From positions 1,364,001 through 1,428,000 of the forward strand of contig NZ_CP022132.1 in NCBI RefSeq assembly GCF_002211785.1: a DNA stretch of 64,000 bases, read 5' to 3'. Origin of the DNA: Francisella halioticida (GTDB lineage: Bacteria > Pseudomonadota > Gammaproteobacteria > Francisellales > Francisellaceae). Each line of letters starts with the position of its first letter. Positions within the stretch are counted from its first letter, which is position 1. Below are positions 47,213-57,918 of this stretch, one piece after another. The notes below the pieces were generated by a model, which made no database searches, was not told the DNA's origin, and worked only from the letters and a program-made list of their open reading frames with translations. A program made the position numbers and the translations under genes.

Positions 47213-48139
47213 CTAGCTAGCTGACTTTTTATTAACAGCTGCATTAGTTATGTATACTCCTAAAAATACTACTCCTCCAAATAATAAAGATAGAATAGAA
47301 ATAGTCTCTCCATAAAAAAGAAAACCTATAAAAATAACTAAAAATGGTAAAGTATTTTGAAAAACTGCTGTTTTGTATACTCCTATTTCCTCAAGGGCTC
47401 CAAGATACCAAACATAGGCAACTACAGTTGCAAATGCTGCTATATAAAGCATACTTCCCCAAAATTTGATATCAGTATGAGCAAGTTGAGAAAAATCTGA
47501 CTTAAATAAACTAACTATAGCAAACATTATCATACCAACAATTGCTGCGTAAGTATTTATAGTAATCATATGAATGCCTTCTCTTACACAACATTTACCT
47601 AATATTGCATAAGCAGCAAAACATATAACAGCTAGTACACTTAGTACTTCACCAGCATTAATTTGTATACCACTCAAACATTCAGAAGCAGACGCACCAC
47701 TTGAGAACAAAACAACCCCCACAGTACCAAGCAATGCTACAAGAATACCGACTTTTGCTTGCTGATTAACTTTTAAACTAAATATATAACTTGATAATAT
47801 TATAATAAGACATGGCGTAAAAGCATAAATAATGGCTACAATGTTTCCAGATATTAACTTTTCTGCCCATAAAAACGTTATATTGTACAGAAACACTCCA
47901 AAAAAACCTACAGCTATAACGTATAGCCATTGTTTTATATTAAGCTTAGGAAAAAATGTCTTAGTATAATAATAGTGTATTACCAGAAAAATCAATGATG
48001 CAAAAACATAACGTATCAGACCTACTAAATATATATCAACATATTTAAGTGGTAAAGGAGCAATATGATATAAACTAGCCCAAAAAAACAAAGCCAGAAC
48101 TATCTTAAAATAGCCTTTTACTAAAGAAGAATTATTCAT
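47213..48139 (-). CDS. EamA/DMT-superfamily transporter
   Basis: 308 aa with ten hydrophobic segments in two EamA repeats (first about 10-140, second about 160-295). Typical segments are LFFWASLYHIAPLPLKY at the start and TVVAYVWYLGALEEIG in the second repeat. Members export amino acids or metabolites; substrate unknown. It lies 9 bases after acs on the same strand. Confidence 0.8.
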   Translation of the reverse strand: MNNSSLVKGYFKIVLALFFWASLYHIAPLPLKYVDIYLVGLIRYVFASLIFLVIHYYYTKTFFPKLNIKQWLYVIAVGFFGVFLYNITFLWAEKLISGNIVAIIYAFTPCLIIILSSYIFSLKVNQQAKVGILVALLGTVGVVLFSSGASASECLSGIQINAGEVLSVLAVICFAAYAILGKCCVREGIHMITINTYAAIVGMIMFAIVSLFKSDFSQLAHTDIKFWGSMLYIAAFATVVAYVWYLGALEEIGVYKTAVFQNTLPFLVIFIGFLFYGETISILSLLFGGVVFLGVYITNAAVNKKSAS

Positions 48140-48148
48140 GATTTAATT

Positions 48149-50089
48149 TTATCTATTATTTTTTAGATACTCTACTATATCTGGATTTAATAGTGTAGAG
48201 ATATCTCCAAAATTTTCAAAATCTTTTGCTGCTATTTTTCTTAAAATTCTACGCATAATCTTACCTGACCTAGTTTTTGGAAGCTCTGGAGTAAACTGAA
48301 TAACCTCTGGTGTTGCTACAGGACCAATCTCTTGACGAACATATTTAATTAAAGATTTACTAACATCATCAAGAGCTATTTGGTTATTATCTTCATTTTT
48401 CTTAAGAATACAATAAACATATATAGCCTCTCCTTTAATATCATGAGGCATACCAACAACAGCACTTTCAGCAACTGCAGGATGAGTATTTAGAGCTGCT
48501 TCTATTTCTGCAGTTGCCATTCTATGTCCTGAAACATTTATTACATCATCCATACGCCCTTCTATCCAGATATAACCATCCGCATCCCTTCTAGCTGCAT
48601 CCCCTGAGAAATAATGCCCTTTAAAGCTAGAAAAATAAGTTTGCAAATATCTATCATGATCTCCAAAGATAGTTCTTGCCATTCCAGGAGTAGCTCTTTT
48701 TATACATAAAGCACCTTTTCCTTCACCATGTATTTCGTTGCCCTCTGTATCAAATAAAGCAACTTCAACACCAAAAAAGGGCTTAGAAGCAGATCCAGGT
48801 TTTAACTTATGTGCTCCTGGCAAAGGTGTAATCATATGCCCACCGGTTTCAGTTTGCCACCAGGTATCTACTAAAGGAGCTTGATTATTACCAGCTTTTT
48901 CTACAAACCAATGCCATGCTTCAGGATTGATTGGTTCACCAACTGATCCTAGTACTCGTAGAGATTTTCTTCTTGTAGTTTTAAGATAATCATCACCAAC
49001 CTTTAATAAAGATCTAACTAAAGTTGGCGCTGTATATAAAATGCTAACATTATGTTGATCAACTTCTTGCCATAGTCTTGAAGCATCTGGGTATGTAGGT
49101 ACGCCCTCAAATATAACCGAAGTGGCTCCATTAGCAAGAGGTCCATAAACTACATATGTATGCCCGGTTATCCAGCCAATATCTGCTGTGCACCAATACA
49201 CATCGTGATCTTTATGGTCAAATACTAATTTATGTGTCATACTAGCATAAACTAAATATCCTCCTGATGTATGTACTAAACCTTTAGGGGCTCCAGTTGA
49301 ACCTGAAGTATACAACATAAATAAGGGAGTTTCTGCTTTAAAAGATTTTGGTTTATGTTCATTTGAAACTTTTTTTAATTCTTCTGAATAGCAAATATCA
49401 AGTTTTTCATTCCATGATATATTATCTGTTTCTGTATTACGTACTACTAAAACTTTTCTAACAAAACCAATATCAGGTATGATTTTGTCAACAGCTGCTT
49501 TCATAGGGATTTTTTTACCACACCTGACAGACTCATCAACTGTTATTATAAAGTCACTTTTAGCATTTATAATACGATGTTTTAAAGACTCTGCAGAGAA
49601 CCCACCAAATACGACAGAATGTGTCGCACCTATACGCGCACATGCTAACATTGCATATATTGATTCTGGTACTAATGGCATGTATATAGTTACAATATCA
49701 CCCTGTTTTACACCATTATTTTCTAAAATATTAGCCATCTCACATACTCTATGATAAAGCTCTCGATATGTGATTTTTCTTGATTTCTTTGGATTATCAG
49801 CTTGCCATATAAATGCTACTTGGTTAGCTCTTTCTGGTAGATGTCTATCTACACAGTTATAACAAACATTTAACTGCCCATCTTCAAACCATTTTATATT
49901 AACAGGTTCAAAACTACTATTAGATGCTTTGCTAAAGGGTTTATCCCAATGTATACGATTTGCTTGTTTAGACCAAAACTCTTCTGAGTTACTTAAAGAT
50001 TCTTTATAAAGCTTTTCATACAATTCACTATTAACATGAGAACTATCAATAAACTCTTGAGATACTTGAAATTTTGAATACGGCATCAT
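48149..50089 (-). CDS. acs: Acetyl-CoA synthetase
   Basis: About 646 aa, AMP-forming. Seen are the ATP-binding P-loop YTSGSTGAPKGLVHTSGG, the acetate/CoA region YWCTADIGWITGHTYVVYGP, DTWWQTETGGHMITPLPGA, the hinge GRMDDVINVSGHRM and the catalytic Lys in PKTRSGKIMRRILRK, the site acetylated in other species. Activates acetate for the TCA cycle. I take ATG 50089 over GTG 50095. Full length and intact. Confidence 0.95.
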   Translation of the reverse strand: MMPYSKFQVSQEFIDSSHVNSELYEKLYKESLSNSEEFWSKQANRIHWDKPFSKASNSSFEPVNIKWFEDGQLNVCYNCVDRHLPERANQVAFIWQADNPKKSRKITYRELYHRVCEMANILENNGVKQGDIVTIYMPLVPESIYAMLACARIGATHSVVFGGFSAESLKHRIINAKSDFIITVDESVRCGKKIPMKAAVDKIIPDIGFVRKVLVVRNTETDNISWNEKLDICYSEELKKVSNEHKPKSFKAETPLFMLYTSGSTGAPKGLVHTSGGYLVYASMTHKLVFDHKDHDVYWCTADIGWITGHTYVVYGPLANGATSVIFEGVPTYPDASRLWQEVDQHNVSILYTAPTLVRSLLKVGDDYLKTTRRKSLRVLGSVGEPINPEAWHWFVEKAGNNQAPLVDTWWQTETGGHMITPLPGAHKLKPGSASKPFFGVEVALFDTEGNEIHGEGKGALCIKRATPGMARTIFGDHDRYLQTYFSSFKGHYFSGDAARRDADGYIWIEGRMDDVINVSGHRMATAEIEAALNTHPAVAESAVVGMPHDIKGEAIYVYCILKKNEDNNQIALDDVSKSLIKYVRQEIGPVATPEVIQFTPELPKTRSGKIMRRILRKIAAKDFENFGDISTLLNPDIVEYLKNNR

Positions 50090-50178
50090 GACCACTAATA
50101 AAATAAATTCAATCTTAACTTCATAATAGCATATTTAAGAAAAATTTTAAGTTATAGAATAGTAGGTTATTAACAAAT

Positions 50179-51045
50179 TTAGTGTCTATTTTGAAGATAA
50201 TTTTTGAATTTTTCACCCAATTCTTGATGCTTCAGAGCTATTTCATAGTTAGCGATTAAAAACCCTAATTTACTACCACAATCATAACGAGTTCCTTTGA
50301 ATTCATAAGAAAGTATTTTCTCCTCCTGCTCTATTAACTTAGCAATAGCATCTGTTAATTGAATTTCACCACCAGCTCCTTCAGATGTCATCTCTAAGCA
50401 TCTAAAAATTTTATTGGGTAATAAATATCTACCAACCACAGCATTTGTTGATGGTGTTTTTTCTGGGGAAGGCTTTTCTACAATTGCTTTTATCATGTCT
50501 TGCTGATCTTTTGCAACAATACCATATGATTCTGTTTCAGTTTTTTTAACTTGTTGAGTAGCTATGCATCCTCTAATATCAGTACCTTCAACAGACTTAA
50601 CCATCTGTTTTAAAACTCCAGTACCACAATCATGATTATAAATAAGATCATCAGGTAATATAACTGCAAAATCTTCAATTCCAACAAGAGGTTTAGCACA
50701 CAATACTGCATGACCTAATCCAAGAGCCTCGGGCTGGCGCACAAAGAAAAAACTTACATCTTTTGGAATAATGTTTCTCACCATCTCTAGCAACTCATAC
50801 TTCTGCTTTTTTTCAAGTGAATACTCTAATTCAAAATTTCTATCAAAATGATCTTCTAAAGATTTTTTATTAGAACTCGTAACAAATATTATTTCTTTAC
50901 AACCAGATTCAATTGCTTCTTCTACAGCATATTGTATAAGAGGTTTGTCGACTACTGTCAACATTTCTTTGGGGCATGATTTTGTTGCTGGTAAAAATCT
51001 AGTACCCCAACCGGCAACAGGAAATACTGCTTTTCTAATTTTCAT
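50179..51045 (-). CDS. galU: UTP-glucose-1-phosphate uridylyltransferase
   Basis: A 288-aa nucleotidyltransferase making UDP-glucose for surface polysaccharides. The N-terminal KAVFPVAGWGTRFLPATKSC nucleotide loop with KEMLTVVDKPLIQYAVEEAI continues into FVRQPEALGLGHAVLCAKP and VILPDDL. Full length. It is 16 bases downstream of the CDF gene on the same strand. Confidence 0.95.
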   Translation of the reverse strand: MKIRKAVFPVAGWGTRFLPATKSCPKEMLTVVDKPLIQYAVEEAIESGCKEIIFVTSSNKKSLEDHFDRNFELEYSLEKKQKYELLEMVRNIIPKDVSFFFVRQPEALGLGHAVLCAKPLVGIEDFAVILPDDLIYNHDCGTGVLKQMVKSVEGTDIRGCIATQQVKKTETESYGIVAKDQQDMIKAIVEKPSPEKTPSTNAVVGRYLLPNKIFRCLEMTSEGAGGEIQLTDAIAKLIEQEEKILSYEFKGTRYDCGSKLGFLIANYEIALKHQELGEKFKNYLQNRH

Positions 51046-51061
51046 TTAAGAACCTTACAAA

Positions 51062-52201
51062 TTACTTATCAACAAGCTGACAGTATAGATTAATACTAAT
51101 ATTATAATCTTTATATGCTAGATTCTTCAACTCATTTGAGTATCTTTTTAAATCATTTGATCTTTTAACATAAAGATCAACAATTATTTCATTATCAAAA
51201 TAATATATAGAGCTTCTTTTTGATAAAATAACTTTTAAATCTAGATTATTTTCAGCAAAAAATTCAGATATAATTTTAAAAATATCTTTTCTTGATGGCT
51301 CAAAATTTTCTAGTTTTATTACACTGTCTTCATGGTTTGTAACATCAACATGTACTGTGATATCTTTTATATTTTCAATATTGTGATAAATATTACTTTT
51401 GACAATCTCTGCAATATAATGACCCTCTGAAGCTGTACTAAACTTATTAACCAAAACATGGACATCTAAAACAATTTTACTGGCCATTTTCCTCGTTCTT
51501 AAGTAGTGAAAATCTTCAACCCCTTCAGTACCTGTTATTATTGCTTTTATATTCTTACGCGTTTCGTCATCTACACCTTCATCAATCAATTCAGCAACAG
51601 CATAGTAGCCCCATTTGACGCCCATTTTGACAATCATATAGCATACCACAAGAGCAGCTATAGCATCCATCCATGCAAACCCTAAAAAAGATCCTATTAA
51701 GCCAATTAAAACAACTACTGAAGACCACATATCAGAACGACTATGCAATGCATTTGCTCTTAACATATCAGAATTAATTTTATTTGCGGCTCTCATGGTA
51801 TATTGATAAATAAACTCATTACCTATTATCGAAAAAATAGCTGCAAAAACTGTAAATCTATCTGGGGTAACATAGTTGCCACTAATTAAGTCTGCTAATG
51901 AATGATAAACAATCATAAAACCAATAGCTATAAGCATACCAGAAAGCACAAGTGTTGCTAATGTCTCAAATCTTTCATGACCGTATGGATGATTATGATC
52001 TTCACCTTTATTTGCATATTTTGCTGCAAACAAAACCATAAAGTCACTCAACACGTCTGAAAAAGAGTGAATACCATCTGCAAATAAGGCTGGTGAGCGC
52101 CCAACTACTCCAACTATTGTTTTAGATATTGCAAGCAATGCATTTACAAACATTCCTACAATTGTTACTTTTTTTGTAATTTCATATCTATTATCTGACA
52201 T
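51062..52201 (-). CDS. Cation diffusion facilitator (CDF) metal efflux protein
   Basis: 379 aa with six membrane helices. The paired transport-site motifs are ADGIHSFSDVLSD (helix 2) and NALHSRSDMWSS (helix 5), giving the D-H-D/H-D type site of Fe/Zn/Mn exporters of the FieF group. A His-rich loop (GEDHNHPYGHERF) and a long C-terminal cytoplasmic domain (about 215-379) follow; that domain is longer than in FieF. IS copy B4 starts about 110 bases upstream and may have altered its promoter. Metal not determinable. Confidence 0.85.
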   Translation of the reverse strand: MSDNRYEITKKVTIVGMFVNALLAISKTIVGVVGRSPALFADGIHSFSDVLSDFMVLFAAKYANKGEDHNHPYGHERFETLATLVLSGMLIAIGFMIVYHSLADLISGNYVTPDRFTVFAAIFSIIGNEFIYQYTMRAANKINSDMLRANALHSRSDMWSSVVVLIGLIGSFLGFAWMDAIAALVVCYMIVKMGVKWGYYAVAELIDEGVDDETRKNIKAIITGTEGVEDFHYLRTRKMASKIVLDVHVLVNKFSTASEGHYIAEIVKSNIYHNIENIKDITVHVDVTNHEDSVIKLENFEPSRKDIFKIISEFFAENNLDLKVILSKRSSIYYFDNEIIVDLYVKRSNDLKRYSNELKNLAYKDYNISINLYCQLVDK

Positions 52202-53589
52202 TTTAAGCCTCTTTCTATGAATTTTCCTAGATAATAATAGTTACTAGGCCTAAAGTCTAGAACAATTAAATTTTTATTAAATTTTAGTCATTATTAATTT
52301 AAGAATAACAAAATATAATGTCCCCAGAAAAAGCTACTGATTTTAGAAAGATTTTTATTCCTAGATGTTAAACTTAACTAGATAAATTAGGAAATGGATA
52401 AATGAGTAAAAAAAGAGTAACGTATACAGCTGATTTTAAAGCTAAAGTAATTATAGAATTGCTAGAAGGCGATATGACAGTTAATGAGATAGCAAGTAAG
52501 TATGATTTACTTCCTAAAAACGTGCATAATTGGAAGCAGCAATTTTTATCTAATGCTTGCTTAGCATTTGATAAAAGCTCTGTTGTTAAGGAGTATAAGC
52601 AGGAAATAGATGAGCTTAGAAAAGATAAAGATGCAACAAGTAAAGAACTAGGCGAGGTAATAGTAGAGAGGGATTTTTTAATGGGAAAGCTAAAAAGCTT
52701 GGTATCATCAAATGATAGAGTAAACTCTGTAGATACTAAGCTAGAATTATCTTTAAATAATCAGCTTAAACTATTATCTGTATCTAAGAGTGTGTACTAT
52801 TATACACCAATATCAAAATTTAGTAGTAATGATGATATTAAACTATTAAATGCAATAGATTTGATACATACTAAACATCCATATTATGGTACGAGAAGGC
52901 TAGTAAAGTTGCTAAATAGATTAGGATTTCTAGTTGGAAGGAAGCTAATCAAAAGTGCTATAGAATTCATGGGTATTAAGGCATTGTATCCTAAAATAGG
53001 ACTTTTGATGTGTAGTAATCTCTTCCACCTATCAGCGGAATCTCAAATACTATATAATTTTCTAAAATCTGCCTAATTTATATAGGAATTTAACAAATTA
53101 GTTTGATGATTTGTTAGTTCTAGAACACCAATTATTTCATTTTTAGACTTTTTCAAAACTATCTTAGAGTCTGGTATTTTTTGTTTTTTACCATACTCAC
53201 TATTTTCTGATTTTTTATAAGGCTGATAAGAAGCTCTTTTATTTAAAATAGTACCTGGAGCTCGTCCATATCCATGAGATTTATATACACAATGCTTTGC
53301 TGGTGAACCAATCTCTTGTAATATGGTTGATAGATTCCTTTGCACTTGATAAGGCGTGTAAATACTATTGTTTTTACGCATTTGTTTTTGCCAAGGATGT
53401 AATAAATCCGTATCCAATAAACTTGCACATGCAAGTGAATTTATGTAGGCAAGTACACTAACTTGATTCCAAATATCTAGTGTTGGAGTATCTGGAGTTT
53501 CATATTTACCTAAAAGTAAATGTTGCTTAGAAAACCTAAAGAAATGCTCAATATTAAATCTACTTGAATATCTAGAAAATATTTCAAAA

Positions 53590-54886
53590 TATAATACCCC
53601 ATGAAATTGTAACAACAATTTTGAGAATTTAGTTCCTAAAGTAGCTAAACTATAAATGAGCAATTTAGGATAAATGTAAATGAGTAATAAGAGAAAAATA
53701 TATACCGTTGAATTTAAGACTAAAGTTGTCTTGGAAGTATTGGGGAAAGATCAAACAATCACACAGTTATCAGTAAAATATAATATTACGCCCAAAAACA
53801 TAAATAATTGAAAAACAGCCTTTTTAGAAAATGCTGAGTTGGCAATGGATCCATCCAAATCAGTATCACAATATAAAAAAGACAATGCAAAGCTTCAAAC
53901 CAAGATAGATCAGTATTCTAAGAAGGTTGGACAACTAACAATTGAGAAGGAATTTCTTGAGGGAAAGCTCGTAAGCTTGGGATTATCTGATAGAAAAGCG
54001 ATAATTGATCCTAAGCATAAATTATCTGTTGTAAAACAAAGTTTCTTATTAGAAGTTTCTAGAGCTGGTTTATATTACAAGCCTGTGGTTAACGAACATA
54101 AAGAAGAAGTAAAAGCAAAGCTTATACAGATACATGAGGAGATTCCCTGCTACGGCTATATAAAAGCTCATAAGCAATTAATAGAAGATGGGTTTAGCAT
54201 CTGTGAGAACACAGTACAAAAGTATCGTAAAGAGTTAGGCATCAAAGCTATATTGGCGGTGAAAAAACCAAACTTAAACTTATCTGAACCTAACAAAGAG
54301 CATGCTATTTATAGTTACAAACTAAAAGGTTTAAGCATATTGAGACCTAATCAAGTTTGGTCTACAGATATTACATATATTAAGACTGATGCTGGCACAG
54401 TTTATATGGCAGCTATTATTGATTGGTACTCTAAGGCTGTACTAAGTTGGGAGATATCCAACACTATGGATAGTAGTTTAGTTATGAAAGTTTTAAATGA
54501 AGCTCTGTATAAATATGGAGTACCAGAAATATTTAACACTGATCAAGGTAGCCAGTACACATCTAACATTCATATCCAAATATTATTGGATAAAAAAATT
54601 ACTATATCTATGGATGGTAAAGGTAGAGCAACTGATAACATTTGCATCGAAAGATTTTGGAGAAGTGCTAAATGTGAGAGATTTTATTTAAATCAATATC
54701 CTGTCATTGTTGAACTAAGAAACGATGTGGATGATTATATCGATTTTTATAATAATAGAAGATTTCATGAGTCTATCAATTATAAAAAACCTATGGAATT
54801 TTATTACGATAACTTATTGGAAAAACGGGCGGCTTAGATGGGAACTAAATAATTGAAAATATTGTTTAATTTATTGGGGTAGTATA
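53590..54886 (+). mobile_element. IS3-family element, copy A2 (1,297 bp)
   Basis: Ends TATAATACCCCA (53590) and inverse of TATACTACCCCA (54886), the same length as copy A1. AAA flanks both sides (53587-53589 and 54887-54889). Removing the element and one AAA restores the frame of the element C transposase, so this is a third-level insertion. Confidence 0.93.
53680..54837 (+). pseudogene. IS3-type transposase (copy A2), one in-frame TGA; integrase part open
   Basis: Same protein as copy A1. From ATG 53680 the helix-turn-helix is interrupted by TGA at 53809-53811, codon 44, exactly where copy A1 also has TGA. The Gln codon mutated in A1 is intact here. From ATG 53839 (MAMDPSKSV) an open 332-aa frame contains the coiled coil and the whole DDE core (STDITYIKTD, NTDQGSQYTS, NICIERFWRSAKCE). 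Re-initiation there could give a truncated transposase. Confidence 0.85.
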
Positions 54887-56604
54887 AAACTAGTCAGCTT
54901 TCCTCTATCTTTGCCAGCTAACATCAACCACATATTTTTGTAGTATACTGGATCTCCATTGTCTTTAAAAACTTGAACTTTAACAATATCAAAACAATTC
55001 TCATGCATTGGCATGTTCCTTTTTCCATGAATAATTAAATTATTCCAACGAGTCAATTTTACAGTATATACTTTTCCTCGTGTAGTAACTATTTCACATT
55101 GTTCAGAATCAGATGGAGCTGTAGTCCATATTGATTCATCATTTAATTTAAAAGACTCACCATATTTTTTGAGCTTATTATCACTATGATCTTGAAAAGA
55201 TAAATTTCTAACAGAGTTAAGCCTGCTTAACAATAATGTATTATTATGTTCTGAGTAAACTCTATGAATACATTCCATTGAACTGTATTTTGAGTCACCA
55301 ATCAGAACATTAATATCTCCTGAATTCTCTTGATTAGATATGTATTTATGGAATTGATCTAAGCTTACACTAATACCAGAATCAAGCAGCAGTCACTCGC
55401 TGCAAATTAACAGGTACCACCCATTGCCCCATCTCCTGACCTAAGTATACTAAATAAGAGTATGAATGACCTATGCCAACTTTACCCGTACCATTAGTCA
55501 ATCCATAAACAAATCTTCTTCCATCCATGCTTTTTGAGTTAGGCTTTAAGATTGATGTTTCATCTAGAGCATAAAAATGTATGTTGGATGAATTGTTTAA
55601 TTTTATTTCATTAATCAATTTTGTTCCCACTTTACCCAATATCGATGATTGTGATTCTATCTTTAGTATCTGAGATATGCTGCTATATTGTCGAGTAAAA
55701 AATGGGGATAAAGATAGCTCAACAGCAGTTTTAGCATTTGATGATGATAAAGCATCTATTAATTCAAATGTGGTATCAGCATAAGTTTCAAAGCTATCAT
55801 ATAACTCTTCTCTAAATGAATTTGTATAGGCAAAATTACCAAAAGGAAAGGACATATAATGATCTATTTCAAAATTATTTACATGGAGATTATTATAATT
55901 TATTCAATGCCCAGACATCAAAAGTCCCATAAAAAAAGACAACTGTCATTAATAAGCAACACAAGAAATATCCATACTTACTTAATGTATTTAAAAATGA
56001 GACGAATCAGGTTGTTATAGATAAAGCTAATAAGGTATGGAGTGCTGATATCACGTATATTAGACTAGAATGTGGGTATGCATATTTAGCAGCCATAATA
56101 GATTGGCATAGCAAGAAAATACTAGCTTGGAAGATTTTTAATACTATGGATACACATCTAACAACTAGTGTGTTAAAAGAAGCTTTATTTAAATATGGTA
56201 AACCTGATATCTTTAACTCTGATCAAGGAACTCAATATACAGCAAAAGAGCATATTAAAATATTATCTGATAATAAAATAAATATATCTATGGATGCTAA
56301 AGGAAGATCTATAGATAATATTGCAATTGAGAGATTTTGGAGAACACTGAAATATGAAAATGTTTATCCGGCATCATATATAACTATGAAAGAGGCTAAA
56401 GTAGGTATCAAAGAATATATTAATATTTACAACAATGAAAGACTACATTCTAGTATTGGATATATGACTCCTGATGAAGTATATTCTGGTATTTTAGATG
56501 CTGCATAAAAGCAAGGAATAAAAATATTTTATAAAGTGGTATTGAATAACAGGGATAGTTTATTTATTATAATCTGTTACTAAATTAAATAAGGTCAATA
56601 GAAT

Positions 56605-57675
56605 ATGAAATATACAAAATTAGGTAAAACTGATATCAATATTAGTAGAATATGCTTGGGAACTATGACCTGGGGGCAACAAAATTCTCAGAAAGAGGGT
56701 TTTGAACAAATGGATTATGCTCTTTCTAAAGGTGTGAATTTTTGGGATACTGCTGAAATGTATGCTTTCCCTAGAACTCCTGAAACTTATGGAAAAACAG
56801 AGGAGATTATAGGAAATTGGATTGAATCTACAAAAAAAAGAGAAAAAGTTATCCTAGCAACAAAATTCTCACCTATTTCTTATGCTAGAAATGAAGATAC
56901 TCCTCTAATTAATAAGAGAAATATTATTTTAGCTGTAGATAATAGTCTCAAAAGGTTAAAAACTGATTATATTGATCTTTACCAATTTCATTGGCCTATG
57001 AATAGACCACACTACCATTTTAATTTATGGTGGAACTTTGAGCCTACTAAAAATAATTTGGATAAACCACAGATTATTGAGAATATTTTAGAAACTTTAC
57101 AAACCTGCAATGACCTTATTAAAGCTGGTAAAATTAAACACATTGGAATATCAAATGATTCAGCATGGGGAATTAGCCAATTTATTAATCTCTCGGAAAA
57201 ATATAATTTACCACGTATTCAAAGCCTACAAAATGAATATAATTTACTACGCCGTAGAGATGAAACTGATATTATGGAAACCTGTGCACTCGAAGAGATT
57301 TCATATTTAACATGGTCGCCTCTCGAGCAAGGGATTATAACTGGTAAATATACTAATAATAAACGTCCAGATCAGTCACGTATGTCAAATAAGTTTTTTT
57401 CTAATCAGAGTTTAAAAGATATGCTAGATTATAGACTTGATGTAAAAGATGAAGTTATAAATAGATATATTGATATAGCTAAAAAACATAACTTAGATAT
57501 TTGCCAGATGGCAATAGCATTTACAATTAGAAAATCGTATATGAGCTCTAGTATAATAGGAGCAACTACTATGCAACAGCTCAAAACAAATATAGACGCT
57601 ATTAATTTTGAATTATCTCAAGAAGTTTTAGCAGATATAGAAAAGGTGAGAAGAAAATACCCAGTCCCTTTTTAA
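56605..57675 (+). CDS. Aldo/keto reductase (Tas-like)
   Basis: A 356-aa NADPH-dependent oxidoreductase with a TIM barrel. Family signatures: ISRICLGTMTWGQQNS at the start, the catalytic Asp-Tyr segment FWDTAEMYAFP, the active-site LYQFHWP, GKIKHIGISNDSAWG, and the C-terminal SSIIGATTMQQLKTN. The long form with the inserted 120-140 region resembles E. coli Tas. The start is 43 bases from the right end of IS B4, so its original promoter has probably been displaced. Substrate unknown. Confidence 0.85.
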   Translation: MKYTKLGKTDINISRICLGTMTWGQQNSQKEGFEQMDYALSKGVNFWDTAEMYAFPRTPETYGKTEEIIGNWIESTKKREKVILATKFSPISYARNEDTPLINKRNIILAVDNSLKRLKTDYIDLYQFHWPMNRPHYHFNLWWNFEPTKNNLDKPQIIENILETLQTCNDLIKAGKIKHIGISNDSAWGISQFINLSEKYNLPRIQSLQNEYNLLRRRDETDIMETCALEEISYLTWSPLEQGIITGKYTNNKRPDQSRMSNKFFSNQSLKDMLDYRLDVKDEVINRYIDIAKKHNLDICQMAIAFTIRKSYMSSSIIGATTMQQLKTNIDAINFELSQEVLADIEKVRRKYPVPF

Positions 57676-57918
57676 GATAAATGAACACTAAAGTTAACAA
57701 CAGAGATCAAATATATATACTCTTACTTATAATATTTTTTAGTGTTACCGGAACATCAATGCCCTATGCTATTTTTGCTCCACTGTTTATACATAAGAAT
57801 ATTCTGTTTTCTTTTTATTCTAAAAAAGCATTATATATAGGTTTAGGATTTACTTTAGCAGCGTATCCATTTGGTCAGTTTTTAAGTGCCCCAACTATTG
57901 GAAAATTTTCTGATTGAT

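Larger units (their letters stand above)
53073..55855 (-). pseudogene. Element C transposase (IS4/IS701-like DDE), split and frameshifted
   Basis: From ATG 55855 the frame has the first catalytic Asp in HFYALDETSILKPNSKSMDG. It stops after QRVTAA near 55384. One-base correction continues with LDSGISVSLDQFHKYIS and the second Asp in DINVLIGDSKYSS. At 54887 it meets IS A2. Joining across A2 with one AAA copy removed gives GKLTSFEIFSRYSSRFNIEH in frame, with the catalytic Glu in FNIEHFFRFSKQHL. It ends at 53073. The family is assigned from the D...D...E pattern with an R-x2-IE-x2-F type motif; the exact IS family is uncertain. Confidence 0.7.
52997..55930 (-). mobile_element. Element C: DDE transposon inserted in B4 and itself split by A2
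   Basis: The left end reads TAGGACTTTTGATGTGTAG and the right end inverted reads ATGGGACTTTTGATGTCTG, so a shared GGACTTTTGATGT inverted repeat marks the ends. It lies in an A8 tract of the B transposase; 4 As are left on one side and 7 on the other, consistent with a duplication of about 3 bases inside the tract. Without A2 it is about 1.63 kb. It carries one long transposase gene on the minus strand. Confidence 0.82.
52402..56508 (+). pseudogene. IS3-family transposase (copy B4), interrupted by element C
   Basis: The N-terminal 198 or so residues (52402 to about 52996) match copies B1 and B3 up to MGIKALYPK. The frame then runs into element C and stops at 53076. The remainder (KKTTVINKQHKKYPYLL onward) resumes at 55932 and ends at 56508, with a Ser-to-Phe change at KIFNTMD. 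The integrase triad is in the second half. Dead as it stands. Confidence 0.9.
52314..56562 (+). mobile_element. IS3-family element, copy B4, split by a second element that holds a third
   Basis: Ends as in the other B copies: TATAATGTCCCC at 52314, and the right end TAAACTATCCCTG (inverse, one base changed) at 56562. The B sequence breaks after CCTAAAA (52996) and resumes at the A tract of 55931. B4 is about 1.3 kb once the insertion is removed. I could not define its own target duplication. Confidence 0.88.

Noticed and set aside
49479..49754. Plus-strand 91-codon frame inside acs
   Set aside because: Shadow of a fully conserved acetyl-CoA synthetase on the other strand.
53809..53811. TGA read as selenocysteine or Trp in the IS A transposase
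   Set aside because: No SECIS-like structure is seen, and many normal genes here end in TGA; a nonsense codon is simpler.
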